A stretch of 64,000 nucleotides of DNA from Chitinilyticum piscinae (GCF_015223195.1 NZ_JADFUA010000009.1:62001-126000), one strand, 5' to 3'; numbered from the stretch's first letter, positions 1 through 9,219 are shown. The notes: generated from the letters alone by a model not told the origin. Translations and numbers: made by a program.

Positions 1-681
1 CGCAAGCCGCGTAACTACAGTCTGGAAAAGCTGGCGGAAGTCGAACAGGAAAGCCGCCGCTATACGCCGCGATCACTGTGGGTCGCTGGCGCCGCCGTCA
101 TGGCCACCTTTGCGGTACAGCTGTGGCTGGATTCGATGTTGCTGGGCGCGCTGACCGGCTTTATCGTCTGTGTTGCCGGCGGCGCCGTACCGCTGCGCAA
201 CGCCGACAGCACCTTTACCGTCGGCATGAAGCTGATGGCCACCATCGGTCTGATCATGATCGCGGCTTCGGGTTTTGCCGAAGTGATGAAGGCCACGGGT
301 GACGTGGCCCGGCTGGTTAGCCACTCGGTTGCCATGGTCGGCGGCAGCAAAGCCCTTGGCGCGCTGCTGATGCTGCTGGTGGGGCTGATCGTGACTCTGG
401 GTATCGGCTCGTCGTTTTCCACCGTACCCATCATTGCCACACTGTTTGTACCGCTAGCGATGCAGCTGGGCTTCTCGCCGGTTGCGATTGTCTGTCTCGT
501 GGGGGTCGCCGGTGCGCTGGGAGACGCCGGCTCACCGGCGTCGGATTCGACATTGGGACCGACCGCCGGCCTGAACGTCGATGGCCAGCACGATCACATG
601 TGGGATACCGTCGTACCGACATTCATCTTCTACAACCTGCCACTGCTGGTATTCGGCTGGATTGCTGCAATGGTTCTTTGA
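1..681 (+). CDS. Na+/H+ antiporter family protein, C-terminal part
   Basis: The reading frame is open from the first base, so only the last 226 residues of a polytopic inner-membrane transporter are present. At least five hydrophobic segments are visible. A Gly/Ser-rich stretch (GIGSSFSTVPIIAT) is followed by GDAGSPASDSTLGPTAGLN, a polar membrane segment typical of the NhaC/YuiF-type Na+/H+ antiporter family, where such residues line the ion path. The protein would exchange external protons for internal Na+ or a related cation. It ends three bases before a 47-nt GGTAT/ATACC element and is followed by a strong terminator, so it is the last gene of its transcript. The exact ion is not readable from the sequence. 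Confidence 0.8.
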   Translation, partial: RKPRNYSLEKLAEVEQESRRYTPRSLWVAGAAVMATFAVQLWLDSMLLGALTGFIVCVAGGAVPLRNADSTFTVGMKLMATIGLIMIAASGFAEVMKATGDVARLVSHSVAMVGGSKALGALLMLLVGLIVTLGIGSSFSTVPIIATLFVPLAMQLGFSPVAIVCLVGVAGALGDAGSPASDSTLGPTAGLNVDGQHDHMWDTVVPTFIFYNLPLLVFGWIAAMVL

Positions 682-684
682 AAG

Positions 685-731
685 GGTATGGAAGCCTGTA
701 TTAATGCTATAGAAGCGTTCATGGTAATACC
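685..731. repeat. 47-nt GGTAT-N37-ATACC element, copy 1
   Basis: Exact GGTAT at 685-689 and exact ATACC at 727-731, total 47 nt. It lies between the antiporter stop and its terminator. Its 3' end (TTCATGG, one base, AATACC) closely matches the copy at 5589-5635. This is the only confident copy between two genes on the same strand; most others lie between converging genes. Confidence 0.6.
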
Positions 732-742
732 TAGTGACGTAT

Positions 743-771
743 AAAAGGCGGGCCAATCGGCCCGCCTTTTT
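743..771 (+). terminator. Rho-independent terminator after the antiporter gene
   Basis: Perfect stem AAAGGCGGGCC / GGCCCGCCTTT with a four-base loop (AATC) followed by a T run. The A run on the 5' side means it could also act on the other strand. Confidence 0.85.
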
Positions 772-850
772 CATTCACGAAACAATACAGTTATTGACAT
801 TCAAAGTCAGTTTTTGCATAAACTAGGGAAATCCCTGATGCGAGACAACC

Positions 851-1093
851 ATGCGCCCGACTCCGCCCCTGCTGCTGCTGGCAGCCCTGCTCAGCGGCTC
901 CGCTTATGCCATCTACGCAGAACATTCGCCTGCGGTCAGAGCACCAGATACAGGCACAATCACCGCCGACTGGCGTGCCCCTGCGCCCGTGTGCTGGCAA
1001 GACCAGAGCCCGCAGAGCTGCCTGCAGGCCAGCGAGAAATATCTGCGCACGCAGCAGGAGCATCGGGCCAGTCTGAAGCTCGCAGAGCAATAA
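851..1093 (+). CDS. Small secreted protein of unknown function
   Basis: 80 residues. The first ~20 form a clear Sec signal peptide (MRPTPP, a Leu/Ala core, then AYA). The mature ~60 residues contain two cysteines in a short Trp/Gln-rich segment (VCWQDQSPQSCLQ) that could form a disulfide, and end in a charged helical tail. No family is recognised. It stands alone between two terminators. The ribosome-binding site is weak, so the start is the least certain part; a signal peptide in the frame directly after this ATG argues for it. Confidence 0.55.
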   Translation: MRPTPPLLLLAALLSGSAYAIYAEHSPAVRAPDTGTITADWRAPAPVCWQDQSPQSCLQASEKYLRTQQEHRASLKLAEQ

Positions 1094-1115
1094 GCACCAG
1101 GCAAACCCACCCATG

Positions 1116-1144
1116 AAAAAACGGGAGGCCAAGGCCTCCCGTTT
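1116..1144. terminator. Bidirectional terminator between the small secreted protein and the GH19 chitinase
   Basis: Stem AAACGGGAGGCC / GGCCTCCCGTTT with a two-base loop, flanked by A and T runs. It can end both converging transcripts. Confidence 0.8.
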
Positions 1145-1163
1145 CACTGTCAGACTTGCTGAC

Positions 1164-2888
1164 TTACTTCAGGGTCACGCCCCAGTTTGCTTCGACACAC
1201 TTGGTGTACTGGCCGTCGATGAGGGCATTGTACGGGGTCTGGTAGCTGACCAGCTGGCACTTGTTGTCACCGCCGACCTTCCAGTCCTTTTCCCAGTAGA
1301 TGTTGAACGCTGCCGACGAACCACCGTCGAAGCGGCCCATGCCGGCGCACTTCATCGATTCCTTCTTGATATCCCAGCCCAGTTCGCGGGAGAACTCGGT
1401 GTAGTAGTCAAGACGGTTCTGCGCGGCGGCCTTGGTCGGGCTGTCCTGGCACTCGGCGTTGATGATCTGGATGGTGGTCGGGAAGTCGTTACCCAGTTGG
1501 CGTGCCTTGTCGAAGTCGTTCGGCACCCAGGTACCATCGATCACGTGCAGCATCGAGGGCTTCGGCGGTTGCGGGTAGATGAAGAAGAACACGGCAGATG
1601 CCAGGTTCAGCCAGGTATCCGCTACCAGCTCCGGCTCGTTCAGCAGCTTGAACTGGTCGCCGTCAAACATGGCCTGCGAGAACGGACCATAGTTGTAGTT
1701 GTAGGAGAGCTGCTTGGCGCCACGGCCGAAGTAGCCCTTGAACTTGCCGTCCGGCAGCTTGCCGCAGGTCCAGGTCTTGTTGAATACCGGGTCGTTGCAC
1801 TCGGCGTTGTAGCCGGACATGCCCTCAGTCCAGCCCATTTCACGCACGTGCACCAATGCCTGGCGCCATTCCGGAATGCCGAACTCGACGATGCTGTGAC
1901 CACCGGTTTCCTGCGCGAAGTGCGCAAACATGCCGGCGAGCGAACGGCGGCAGATTTCGTCGCTGTTGCGGCCATCGGTGTAGGTGTCGCAGAAGCCCGG
2001 GAACTTGGCCACGGCCTGCAGGAAGCCCTGATAGGTATAGGCCTTGTTGCGCACCTGGAAGAAGTAGTCGAACTTCTGCTGCGAAACCAGCGCTTCGACG
2101 CGCTTCACGTTCTCCGGATTGGTCGCCTTGCCCGGCGCAACCGCTTCGACCACGCTATTGGGCAGGGTGCGCACCGATGCCTTCACCTTGCGGAAGATAT
2201 CGGAGTTGGTCAGCGTTGCTGCATAAGCTTCGGCTTCGGCCTTGGTCGGCACGCCGCCCGGAGCCGGTGTCGGAGTCACGGTACCGCCACCACCGGTGGA
2301 GCCGCCAGAGCAAGCCCCGCTGCTCACCCATACACCGCCTTGCGACGGATCGTTGCCTTGTGTCCACCACTTGGCGCTGTAGTTGTAGCCCAGGTAAGAA
2401 ACCTTGGCGCCGCCCTGATAGGCGGTCGCCGCACTCCAGCCGGCTTCACACGGCCCAGTCACCACCGGAGGCTGTGTCGGGGTAACAGTCGGAGTGGCTG
2501 TCGGAACCGGAGTTGCGGTCGGTGTCGGAGTGGCCGTTGGCGTCGGGGTAGCGGTCGGAGTCGGCGTGGCACTCGGCTTCGGGGTCGGCGTTGCAGTCGG
2601 AGTCGGAGTCGGAGTCGCGGAGGGCTTCGGGGTCGGCGTAGCGGTCGGAGCCGGGGTGGGGGTGGCCGTCGGGGTCGGGGTGGCCGTACCGGCTACTTCA
2701 CCCCACGCGCCCCATTGCTGGGATCCCGGAATCTCACCCTGGGTCCACCACTTGGCTTTCCAGGTCTTGCCCTGATAAGTCACCGTCTGGCCGGCGGTAT
2801 ACACGGCCTTGGAATCCCATTCGGCCGACAGCACCGAAACACTCAGGAAAAGTCCGGCAATCAGCGCGGACAATTGGTATCGCTTCAT
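1164..2888 (-). CDS. Secreted GH19 chitinase with two chitin-binding modules
   Basis: 574 residues from the ATG at 2888, which has a GGAG nine bases upstream; a 14-codon longer form lacks such a site. Residues 1-22 are a Sec signal peptide ending VLSA. Residues ~23-66 form a CBM5/12-type chitin-binding module with the AKWWTQG signature. A Thr/Pro linker spans ~68-144. A second module with AKWWTQG lies at ~147-193. After a Gly/Thr/Pro linker comes a GH19 catalytic domain from ~215 to the end. FAQETGGHS carries the probable general acid Glu (about residue 327), and [17 protein letters not shown] is the typical GH19 substrate-cleft segment. The enzyme should hydrolyse beta-1,4-GlcNAc bonds outside the cell with inversion. 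It is transcribed away from the GH18 gene at 3578, with which it shares an intergenic control region. Confidence 0.93.
   Translation of the reverse strand: MKRYQLSALIAGLFLSVSVLSAEWDSKAVYTAGQTVTYQGKTWKAKWWTQGEIPGSQQWGAWGEVAGTATPTPTATPTPAPTATPTPKPSATPTPTPTATPTPKPSATPTPTATPTPTATPTPTATPVPTATPTVTPTQPPVVTGPCEAGWSAATAYQGGAKVSYLGYNYSAKWWTQGNDPSQGGVWVSSGACSGGSTGGGGTVTPTPAPGGVPTKAEAEAYAATLTNSDIFRKVKASVRTLPNSVVEAVAPGKATNPENVKRVEALVSQQKFDYFFQVRNKAYTYQGFLQAVAKFPGFCDTYTDGRNSDEICRRSLAGMFAHFAQETGGHSIVEFGIPEWRQALVHVREMGWTEGMSGYNAECNDPVFNKTWTCGKLPDGKFKGYFGRGAKQLSYNYNYGPFSQAMFDGDQFKLLNEPELVADTWLNLASAVFFFIYPQPPKPSMLHVIDGTWVPNDFDKARQLGNDFPTTIQIINAECQDSPTKAAAQNRLDYYTEFSRELGWDIKKESMKCAGMGRFDGGSSAAFNIYWEKDWKVGGDNKCQLVSYQTPYNALIDGQYTKCVEANWGVTLK
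2470..2690 (-). repeat. Thr/Pro-coding tandem repeat in the GH19 chitinase linker
   Basis: Degenerate 6/12/18-nt repeats coding for [12 protein letters not shown] and similar units between the two chitin-binding modules. The repeat is in frame, so gain or loss of units changes only linker length. Confidence 0.8.
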
Positions 2889-3577
2889 CTTTTCACACTC
2901 CATCTCCGGATTCATCTGCGCCGCGGGCATATGCCCTGCTCCGCAGGCTTCCGGAACCTGCAGACGGCTGTTCTTGGAGTGTGTGAGGGTAGGACCAGTC
3001 CCTGTGCGTCCGGTTTGTACCGGCCTTGTTTGCGCTGTGTTTTGAATTAGCAGAGCGCCCAGCCATCACACTGGCGCGTATGGTATCAACTTGTAGTCCC
3101 CCGTCAATAGTTACTTACAGCAAGCGCTGCCAATCCGGCGACAATCGGTATTCCAGCCAATCCGGAACCAGACCAGCTACCACTCGACCCCTGTATAAAC
3201 AGGCACTGATAAACCATGCATTAGAAAATGCTTTTATTGTTTTTTTTCAACACACTAACTATCAAGTGCAACGCCCATGCCGCGACGAGGCACGACAGCC
3301 AAAAAATGCGGCACTGCAAAAACCACTTCGCTTACAACACGTCCGAAAAGATCGTTGACAGCCCCGCCCAAACATGAAAAATTCCGCCTTGCCTACACGT
3401 TCGAAAAGAGGCTCAGGATCAGCCCTAGTCCAGCATGATTCCGAAGAAATGCAGCGCCCGAGCGCACAACAAGCAACTCGGGCCAGCAGCACACTACATG
3501 CTACCGACTGGCGGGCATCGCCCGCCCGACTGACCCCGCAAGGGAAAACAACGAAACGGAAGATGAGGAAGTTCAAC
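2889..3577. promoter_or_regulatory. Divergent intergenic region between two chitinase genes
   Basis: About 690 bases with no convincing gene. It lies between the start codons of the minus-strand GH19 and the plus-strand GH18 chitinase, so it must hold both promoters and probably shared operator sites. It is more AT-rich than the genes, with T and A runs around 3235-3310. I found no inverted repeat strong enough to name an operator. A frame open upstream of 3578 lacks a ribosome-binding site and signal peptide and is not taken as coding. Confidence 0.5.
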
Positions 3578-5518
3578 ATGAAAATGTTCCGATTGGCCGC
3601 ACTGCCGGCGGCCCTGGCATTTGTCTGCGTAAGCGCCTTTGCTGCCGAATGGCAGTCCGGTACCGCCTACACTGCAGGCGCCCAGGTGAGCTACCAGGGA
3701 CAAACCTGGGAAGCCAAGTGGTGGACCCAGGGCGAAATCCCGGGCTCGCAGCAATACGGCGCCTGGAAGCTGGTTGGTGCAATCAGCCCCACCGCCACCC
3801 CGAGCGCAACCCCGACTCCGGCTCCGAGCGCCTGCTACCAAAACTGGAGCACGGACACGGCCTACAATGCCGCCACCCGCGTTACCTTCGGTGGCCGCAA
3901 CTACGAAGCCAAGTGGTGGACCAAGGGTGATGACCCGAGCAAGTCCGGCGAATGGGGTGTCTGGAAAGATCTCGGCGCCTGCGGCAACGTAACGCCGACC
4001 GCCACCCCGACACCGACTGCCACCCCGACACCGACTGCCACCCCGACGCCGACCGCTACCCCGACGCCGACCGCTACCCCGACGCCGACGCCGACCGCTA
4101 CCCCGACGCCGACCGCTACCCCGACGCCGACGGCAACCCCGACTCCGGTTGTTACTCCGACTCCTGGCGGCACCAGCACCCGCCAGGTTGGCTCCTACTT
4201 CACCCAGTGGGGTGTGTACGGCCGTAACTATCAGGTCAAGGACATCGACACCAGCGGCGCCGCTGCCAAGCTGACTTTCATCAACTACGCCTTCGGCAAC
4301 ATCTACCAGAAGAACGGCGGCTACGAGTGCGGCATGGTGAACAAGCTCGAGCCGGGCGCCACCAACCCGAACGATCCGCAAGCCGGCACCGGCGGCGACA
4401 GCTGGGCCGACTACCAGCGCGGCGTATCTGCCGCCCAATCCGTGGACGGCGTCGCCGATCTGTGGGGCTGGGAGAAGTGGGATGATCCGCGCAATGGCAA
4501 GGAAGGCCCGCTGAAGGGCAGCTTCAACCAGCTGAAAAAGCTGAAAGCCAAGTACCCGGATCTGAAGGTCTACATCTCGCTGGGCGGCTGGACCTGGTCC
4601 AAGTGGTTCTCCAAGGCCGCAGCAACCGATGCACTGCGCAAGCAACTGGTGGCTTCGTGTATCGACGTCTACATCAAGGGCAACCTGCCGTTTGACAATG
4701 GCTCGAACGCTGGCGGCCCGGGCTCTGCAGCCGGGGTATTCGACGGTATCGATATCGACTGGGAATTCCCGGGTGTAGTCGGTCAGCCGTACAACACCGT
4801 TTCGCCGGACGACAAGAAGAACTTCACGCTGCTGCTGAAGGAATTCCGCGACCAGCTTAACGCCATCGGCGCCAGCAACAACAAGCACTACGGCCTGACC
4901 GTTGCCATCGGCGCGGGCAAGGACAAGATCGAGATGACTGAAACCAGCGAGTACCACAAGCACCTCGACTGGATCAACGTCATGAACTACGACTACAACG
5001 GCGCTTGGGCAGCCACCGGCCCGACCGACTTCCAGTCGCACCTGTATGCTGATCCGAACAGCCCGCAGTATCTCGATCCCAAGACCGGCGGTCGCAGCGT
5101 GGTTTCCTGGTACAACACCAACGACGCCATCCAGCTGCTGCTCAAGGGCGGCGTTCCGGCCAACAAGCTGGTAGTCGGCATTCCGAAGTACGGTCGCGGC
5201 TGGACCGGCGTTGCAGCCGGCCCGAACGGCGACGGCCTGTACCAGAAGGCCGCAGCCGGTGCCAAGGGTACCTACGAAACCGGTATCGAGGACTACAAGG
5301 TGCTGAAGAATGCGCCGGGCAAGCTGTACTACCACCCGGTAACCAAACAGTCCTACAAGTTCGATGGCAACAACTGGTGGAGCTACGACACCCCGGCCGA
5401 CATCGCGCTCAAGGCACAATATGTGCGCGACAACCAGCTGGGTGGTCTGTTCAGCTGGTCGCTTGACGGTGACACGGCCGATGCCGAGCTGACCAAGGAA
5501 ATGGCCAAGGTCAAGTAA
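3578..5518 (+). CDS. Secreted GH18 chitinase A with two chitin-binding modules
   Basis: 646 residues. The start at 3578 is set by GAGGAA seven bases upstream and an immediate 22-residue signal peptide (MKMFRLAALPAALAF...AFA). Residues ~23-67 are a CBM5/12-type module (AKWWTQG). A second module (AKWWTKGDDPS) lies at ~86-134. A Thr/Pro linker spans ~135-198. The GH18 catalytic barrel runs from ~202 to the end: YFTQWGVYGR (strand 1), SLGGWTWSKWF (SxGG motif), DGIDIDWEFPG at 389-399 with the acid/base Glu at 396, NVMNYDYNGAW, and GGLFSWSLDGD at the end. The retaining enzyme should cut chitin outside the cell. It is a close paralogue of the gene at 12099, sharing signal peptide and leader sequence. 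Several Asp/Asn- and Gly-rich inserts distinguish it from that copy. Confidence 0.95.
   Translation: MKMFRLAALPAALAFVCVSAFAAEWQSGTAYTAGAQVSYQGQTWEAKWWTQGEIPGSQQYGAWKLVGAISPTATPSATPTPAPSACYQNWSTDTAYNAATRVTFGGRNYEAKWWTKGDDPSKSGEWGVWKDLGACGNVTPTATPTPTATPTPTATPTPTATPTPTATPTPTPTATPTPTATPTPTATPTPVVTPTPGGTSTRQVGSYFTQWGVYGRNYQVKDIDTSGAAAKLTFINYAFGNIYQKNGGYECGMVNKLEPGATNPNDPQAGTGGDSWADYQRGVSAAQSVDGVADLWGWEKWDDPRNGKEGPLKGSFNQLKKLKAKYPDLKVYISLGGWTWSKWFSKAAATDALRKQLVASCIDVYIKGNLPFDNGSNAGGPGSAAGVFDGIDIDWEFPGVVGQPYNTVSPDDKKNFTLLLKEFRDQLNAIGASNNKHYGLTVAIGAGKDKIEMTETSEYHKHLDWINVMNYDYNGAWAATGPTDFQSHLYADPNSPQYLDPKTGGRSVVSWYNTNDAIQLLLKGGVPANKLVVGIPKYGRGWTGVAAGPNGDGLYQKAAAGAKGTYETGIEDYKVLKNAPGKLYYHPVTKQSYKFDGNNWWSYDTPADIALKAQYVRDNQLGGLFSWSLDGDTADAELTKEMAKVK
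3995..4155 (+). repeat. ACCGCTACCCCGACGCCG-type tandem repeat (Thr/Pro linker)
   Basis: Array of 12-18-nt in-frame units coding for TATPTP. Neighbouring units are nearly identical in nucleotide sequence, which suggests recent slippage or recombination. Confidence 0.85.
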
Positions 5519-5544
5519 TCTGCTCCGCAGACGGCTTGAAGCAG

Positions 5545-5573
5545 AAACCCTCCCGGCAACGGGAGGGTTTTTT
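5545..5573 (+). terminator. Terminator of GH18 chitinase A
   Basis: Stem AAACCCTCCCG / CGGGAGGGTTT with loop GCAA-type sequence and a T run. The terminator after the second GH18 gene (14134) has almost the same stem, another sign that the two genes arose by duplication with their flanks. Confidence 0.88.
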
Positions 5574-5588
5574 CATACCCTAATCTGG

Positions 5589-5635
5589 GGTATATCCACA
5601 CAGAATGCGAATTTTCTGGACTTCATGGCAATACA
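5589..5635. repeat. 47-nt GGTAT-N37-ATACC element, copy 2 (one mismatch)
   Basis: GGTAT at 5589-5593 and ATACA at 5631-5635, so one mismatch in the right end. Total 47 nt. It lies between the converging chitinase A and gtrB-like genes. The last 15 bases resemble copy 1. Confidence 0.5.
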
Positions 5636-5715
5636 GATGCATGTATTACCCTGGCCGCCCGGCGACCGGCAGCAAATATCGCTTATGTTCAGCCTGCTTG
5701 CAGGCCACACACAGC

Positions 5716-5739
5716 AAAACAGCGCCCGCAGGCGCTGTT
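5716..5739 (-). terminator. Probable terminator of the gtrB-like transcript
   Basis: Read on the minus strand: stem AACAGCGCC / GGCGCTGTT with loop TGCG, followed by TTTTG. It lies just beyond the C12 run that follows the gene's stop codon. Confidence 0.65.
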
Positions 5740-5751
5740 GGGGGGGGGGGG
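5740..5751. repeat. Homopolymer run of 12 G (C12 on the coding strand of the neighbouring gene)
   Basis: Twelve consecutive G on the plus strand, 17 bases past the stop codon of the gtrB-like gene and directly before its terminator stem. It is outside the coding frame. Such runs are unstable in replication and error-prone in sequencing. Confidence 0.9.
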
Positions 5752-5767
5752 AAATCAGGTCAGGAAA

Positions 5768-6727
5768 TCAGCCACCATCCCTGCTCGCGGCAGACTGGTG
5801 ATAGCCCTGCACGAAATACAGCGGGCGCTGCTTGGTCTCGCCGAAAATGCGGCCGAGATATTCACCCAGCACACCGATAAAGAACAACTGTACCCCGCCC
5901 AAGAACAGCACGGTCACCAGCAGCGTCGGATAACCGCGTACCGCCTCACCCCAGATCAGCGTCTTGCCAATGATCCACAGGCCATTGCCGAAGGCCAGCA
6001 CCGCCGTCAGCAGTCCGAGGTAAGTAGCGATTTTCAAGGGCGCGATGGTGAACGAGGTGATGCCTTCCAGCGCAAAATTCCACAGTTTCCAGTAGTTGAA
6101 TTTGGTTTCGCCAGCTGCGCGCGGGTCACGCCGGTATTCGATCGCCTTGGACGGGAAACCGACCCAGGCAAACAGGCCCTTCATGAAGCGGTGCTGCTCG
6201 CGCAGTTGCAGCAGGGCATCTACCGAGCGGCGACTCATCAGGCGATAGTCGCCAGTATCACGCGGGATTTTCACCTTGCCGGACACCTTGTCCATCACCT
6301 TGTAGAAGGCACTGGCGGTCACCTTCTTCAGCCAGGTTTCGCCATCACGATGCGTGCGCTTGGCGTAAACAACGTCGTAACCGTTCTTCCATTCGCGGAT
6401 GAAATCATGGATCAGCTCGGGCGGATCCTGCAGATCAGCATCGATCACGATAACCGCATCGCCATTGGCATGATCAAAGCCGGCAGTCATTGCGATTTCC
6501 TTGCCGAAATTGCGCGAGAGGTTCACGCAGGCCACGCGTACATCGCGCCGGCAGAGATCATCGATAATCGTCTGGGTGCGATCACGACTGCCGTCATTCA
6601 CGAAAATCATTTCGCAGCGGTAATCCGGCAATTCATCAAACAGCGCGCTCATGCGGGAATGAAAAACCTCGAGCACGGCCTCTTCGTTGTAGGCGGGGAC
6701 GACCACGGAAAGCAGCGGTTTCATCAT
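5768..6727 (-). CDS. GtrB-like polyprenyl-phosphate glycosyltransferase (GT2)
   Basis: 319 residues. Two adjacent ATGs (6727, 6724) follow GGAG; the second has the better spacing. The cytoplasmic GT-A domain begins LLSVVVPAYNEE and carries FVNDGSRDRT and the metal-binding VIDADLQDPPE. These are hallmarks of the DPM1/GtrB group, which moves a sugar from a nucleotide sugar to undecaprenyl phosphate. GDYRLMSRR and GLFAWVGF follow. Two C-terminal membrane helices (~235-255 and ~268-290) anchor it in the inner membrane, as in GtrB. It is the last gene of a minus-strand run with a GtrA-like gene and two DUF2298 genes. The product lipid-linked sugar is unknown. Confidence 0.85.
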   Translation of the reverse strand: MMKPLLSVVVPAYNEEAVLEVFHSRMSALFDELPDYRCEMIFVNDGSRDRTQTIIDDLCRRDVRVACVNLSRNFGKEIAMTAGFDHANGDAVIVIDADLQDPPELIHDFIREWKNGYDVVYAKRTHRDGETWLKKVTASAFYKVMDKVSGKVKIPRDTGDYRLMSRRSVDALLQLREQHRFMKGLFAWVGFPSKAIEYRRDPRAAGETKFNYWKLWNFALEGITSFTIAPLKIATYLGLLTAVLAFGNGLWIIGKTLIWGEAVRGYPTLLVTVLFLGGVQLFFIGVLGEYLGRIFGETKQRPLYFVQGYHQSAASRDGG

Positions 6728-6760
6728 TTCAACTCCATCCACGGCCGTCGGGCGGCCTCG

Positions 6761-7177
6761 TTATTGTTGTGTTGCCGGGTGGCGAAACGCCCAGAGCTTG
6801 CTGCCGGCAAAATTCCACAGCAGACACAGGCCGGTGACCAGCAACTGTGCCAACCAGTGATGCCAGCCCCAGTACCCGGCAAACAGCGCCATCAGCCCGG
6901 TATTGATCACCCAGCCTGAGCCGGCAATCACGTAGAACTTGCTCGCGGCCTCCAGGTGGCTCTTGCTGCTGGCAAAGGTGAAATAGTAATTCAGCAGGTA
7001 GTTCACCACCGAGCCCAGCAGGTAACCCAGTGCCGAGGACCACGTTGCCGAAGCCCCCAGCAGGTCCGCCCCGACAAACAACACGCCATACTGTGCCAGG
7101 GTACCCGCCACCCCTACCAGCGCAAAACGCAGGAATTGTCTGAATCCTGGCGGCATACGTCGCCAGAGCCCCTGCAT
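6761..7177 (-). CDS. GtrA-like membrane protein (putative lipid-linked sugar flippase)
   Basis: 138 residues from the ATG at 7177, two bases after the stop of the upstream DUF2298 gene, which suggests translational coupling. A longer frame starts inside that gene and adds only polar sequence. Four hydrophobic helices make up almost the whole protein. FLRFALVGVAGTLAQYGV in helix 1, LGYLLGSVVNYLLNYYFTF in the middle and LLWNFAGSKLWAF at the end are GtrA (PF04138) signatures. The family is thought to flip undecaprenyl-phosphate sugars to the periplasmic face. Together with the gtrB-like gene it forms the standard donor-supply pair. Confidence 0.88.
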   Translation of the reverse strand: MQGLWRRMPPGFRQFLRFALVGVAGTLAQYGVLFVGADLLGASATWSSALGYLLGSVVNYLLNYYFTFASSKSHLEAASKFYVIAGSGWVINTGLMALFAGYWGWHHWLAQLLVTGLCLLWNFAGSKLWAFRHPATQQ

Positions 7178-7179
7178 GC

Positions 7180-9219
7180 TCACTTGCGACGCACCCACAG
7201 ACCCACCTTGTTTTCCGGATTCTGCTGGAATTCGATCCAAGCATACTTGCCGCCAATCGCCTGATTCACCAGCGCCCAAGCTCCCGGCGTCGCAGTGTGG
7301 TCACGGTAGTTCCAAACGATGTATTCAACCTTGTTGGCGATCAGCCAGTCAGCCGAATCCGCCAGGGTGCCGGCATAGAACTGGCGGATCTGCTCCTTCA
7401 GCGCCCAGGCCTGTCCGACGCTGCCATGCCAGGTCATCAGGTGCGAGGGCCAGCCCAGCAGACTGGGCTTCACCGCAAAGACGGCGTAGATGCCCGAATC
7501 GGTGTAGGCGTCGCCATACCAGTTTTCCAGCACGATGCCGTAGGGGGCCTTTTCCAGATACCGGAACATGTCGCGCACGGTGGCATCACGGGTGTAAACG
7601 CTATGCGCCTCCATCTTCCCGGCGGCATCCTTGTTGGTGTAAATCACATAACGCGCGACATCCCAGGCGTAGAGATTGATCAGTAGCAGCGCGGCGACCG
7701 CCACCGCCTGCACCCAGCGCCTGGCGCTCATCAGCAGCGTGACACTCAATGCCACTGCGGCACCACTCCAGATCCAGCCCCACCACTTCATCGTGGTATT
7801 GGTACGCTCGAAGCGCCCGCCAGTGGGATCATCGACATAGATCAGCTCGGAAATCAGCAACAGTCCCAGGAAAACCACGGCGAACAGCAGCCCCATGCGG
7901 CGGGTTTCCTTTTGCCACAGTGCCAACGCACCAAACAGCAAAATCGGCCAGTGCTGCGCCATGAACTGCATGAATGGTGTGTGATCCTGCGCAGTGACCA
8001 GCTTGATCGGCGTGGAGAGCGACTTGGCAGCAAAGCCGGCCAGGAAGGGATACAGCAGCAAGAAGCCGAGCAGGCCACCGGCAATCAGGGCGCGCCAGCA
8101 AGGTGGCTGGCGGTTCAGATAGCGCCAGGCAATCCAGCCCAGCACCAGCGCGCCTTGCAGGGGGAAGGTCCAGGTATTGGTCGCGATCATCACCGGAACG
8201 GTCATCGCCAACAAGGCGGTTGGCAGGAAGGTCGATTCCGCCACCTGTTCCGGCGCCGACTCGGTCGCGGGCCGTGCTGCACGGGCCGTCTCGATCACGC
8301 CAATTGCAGCGATGGCCAGCAGCAGCAGGAAGAAACCACCCAGCGGCGGGTGATAATCACCCACGTAGTACTGGTAGCCAAAATCTTCGGAGGGCAGCTC
8401 GCGTGGCTCCCAGCCATTGACCGCCTTGTTGGGGAACCAGCTGTGGCCAAATTGTGTATTCAGGCGCTGATCAAACAGGCCGATAAAGCGCTGACTCGCC
8501 CACATGCCATCATTGGCGATGTAGACCATATCCTGCTCGCTGGCATTGGCCGGGGCCTGATGCGACAGATGCACAAAAGGCGTGGCGCCGGTGCCACCCA
8601 GCGTGAACGTGATGACCACCAGCCAGCGCTTCCAGCTCTCGGCCAGAAAACGGGCCGCAAAATCCCACGCCAGCGTAATCGGCAGGGCCATCAGCAGCGC
8701 AAAGGCGATGTTGTAGGTCAGCCCTGGGCCCATTCCGAAAATCCGCCCCATCAATGCGGCCGCATAGTGCTGGAAGGCGTAATAGAAATCGAACTTGTTC
8801 GGCGGGAACCAGTGATCCAGCGGCGGCAACTGCGCCCCGGGCAGGTAGTTGCCAATGAAGAACAGATCGGTCACCCGTTCGGAGGTCGGGTAGATGATCG
8901 GAAACATCCACTTCCAGGCAATTCCGTAGGCAAAAGCCAGCACAAACACCAGTTCGGCACGCAGGAAGCCACCTTGCAACAGACGCTGCCGTTCGGCATA
9001 CAGCAGAAAGACCGACACGGCCGTGGTCATGGGCCAGAGCCACGTCAGCTTGCCCAATCCAAGAAAATGCTCAAGGAAGAACATGCCCAGGCAGAACAGC
9101 AGGACGCCCGCCGAGCGAGCCAGCGCGTACGAGCCGATCCAGCGGCTAACCAGCGCGGTAAGCCCCGCAAGATTGACCACCAGCAGCAGCAGGGTAAACA
9201 GGAAATAGATCAGATTCAT
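7180..9219 (-). CDS. DUF2298 (YYY-type) polytopic membrane protein, copy 1
   Basis: 679 residues with roughly a dozen membrane helices across the length. It shares many blocks with its neighbour at 9240: FDFYYAFQHYAAALMGRIF, YHPPLGG, a DDPTGGRFER box followed by NTTMKWWGW, and YIVWNYRD near the C terminus. These match my knowledge of the DUF2298 / Chlor_Arch_YYY family, large membrane proteins resembling GT-C glycosyltransferases. The periplasmic C-terminal ~170 residues follow the last helix. It lies directly upstream of the GtrA/GtrB pair. I infer that it transfers the flipped sugar to a periplasmic or surface acceptor; no activity can be read directly. Confidence 0.75.
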   Translation of the reverse strand: MNLIYFLFTLLLLVVNLAGLTALVSRWIGSYALARSAGVLLFCLGMFFLEHFLGLGKLTWLWPMTTAVSVFLLYAERQRLLQGGFLRAELVFVLAFAYGIAWKWMFPIIYPTSERVTDLFFIGNYLPGAQLPPLDHWFPPNKFDFYYAFQHYAAALMGRIFGMGPGLTYNIAFALLMALPITLAWDFAARFLAESWKRWLVVITFTLGGTGATPFVHLSHQAPANASEQDMVYIANDGMWASQRFIGLFDQRLNTQFGHSWFPNKAVNGWEPRELPSEDFGYQYYVGDYHPPLGGFFLLLLAIAAIGVIETARAARPATESAPEQVAESTFLPTALLAMTVPVMIATNTWTFPLQGALVLGWIAWRYLNRQPPCWRALIAGGLLGFLLLYPFLAGFAAKSLSTPIKLVTAQDHTPFMQFMAQHWPILLFGALALWQKETRRMGLLFAVVFLGLLLISELIYVDDPTGGRFERTNTTMKWWGWIWSGAAVALSVTLLMSARRWVQAVAVAALLLINLYAWDVARYVIYTNKDAAGKMEAHSVYTRDATVRDMFRYLEKAPYGIVLENWYGDAYTDSGIYAVFAVKPSLLGWPSHLMTWHGSVGQAWALKEQIRQFYAGTLADSADWLIANKVEYIVWNYRDHTATPGAWALVNQAIGGKYAWIEFQQNPENKVGLWVRRK

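Noticed and set aside
2494-2775. Valine/glycine-rich ORFs on the strand opposite the Thr/Pro linkers (also near 3901-4179 and 12527-12796)
   Set aside because: They are antisense readings of the linker repeats and have no start signals.
3374-3577. In-frame extension upstream of GH18 chitinase A
   Set aside because: It would put 68 polar residues before a perfect signal peptide, and the ribosome-binding site lies at 3565-3570, inside it.
2889-3577. c-di-GMP riboswitch before the chitinase genes
   Set aside because: I looked for the GEMM pattern upstream of all three chitinase genes and the pilin genes and did not see it.
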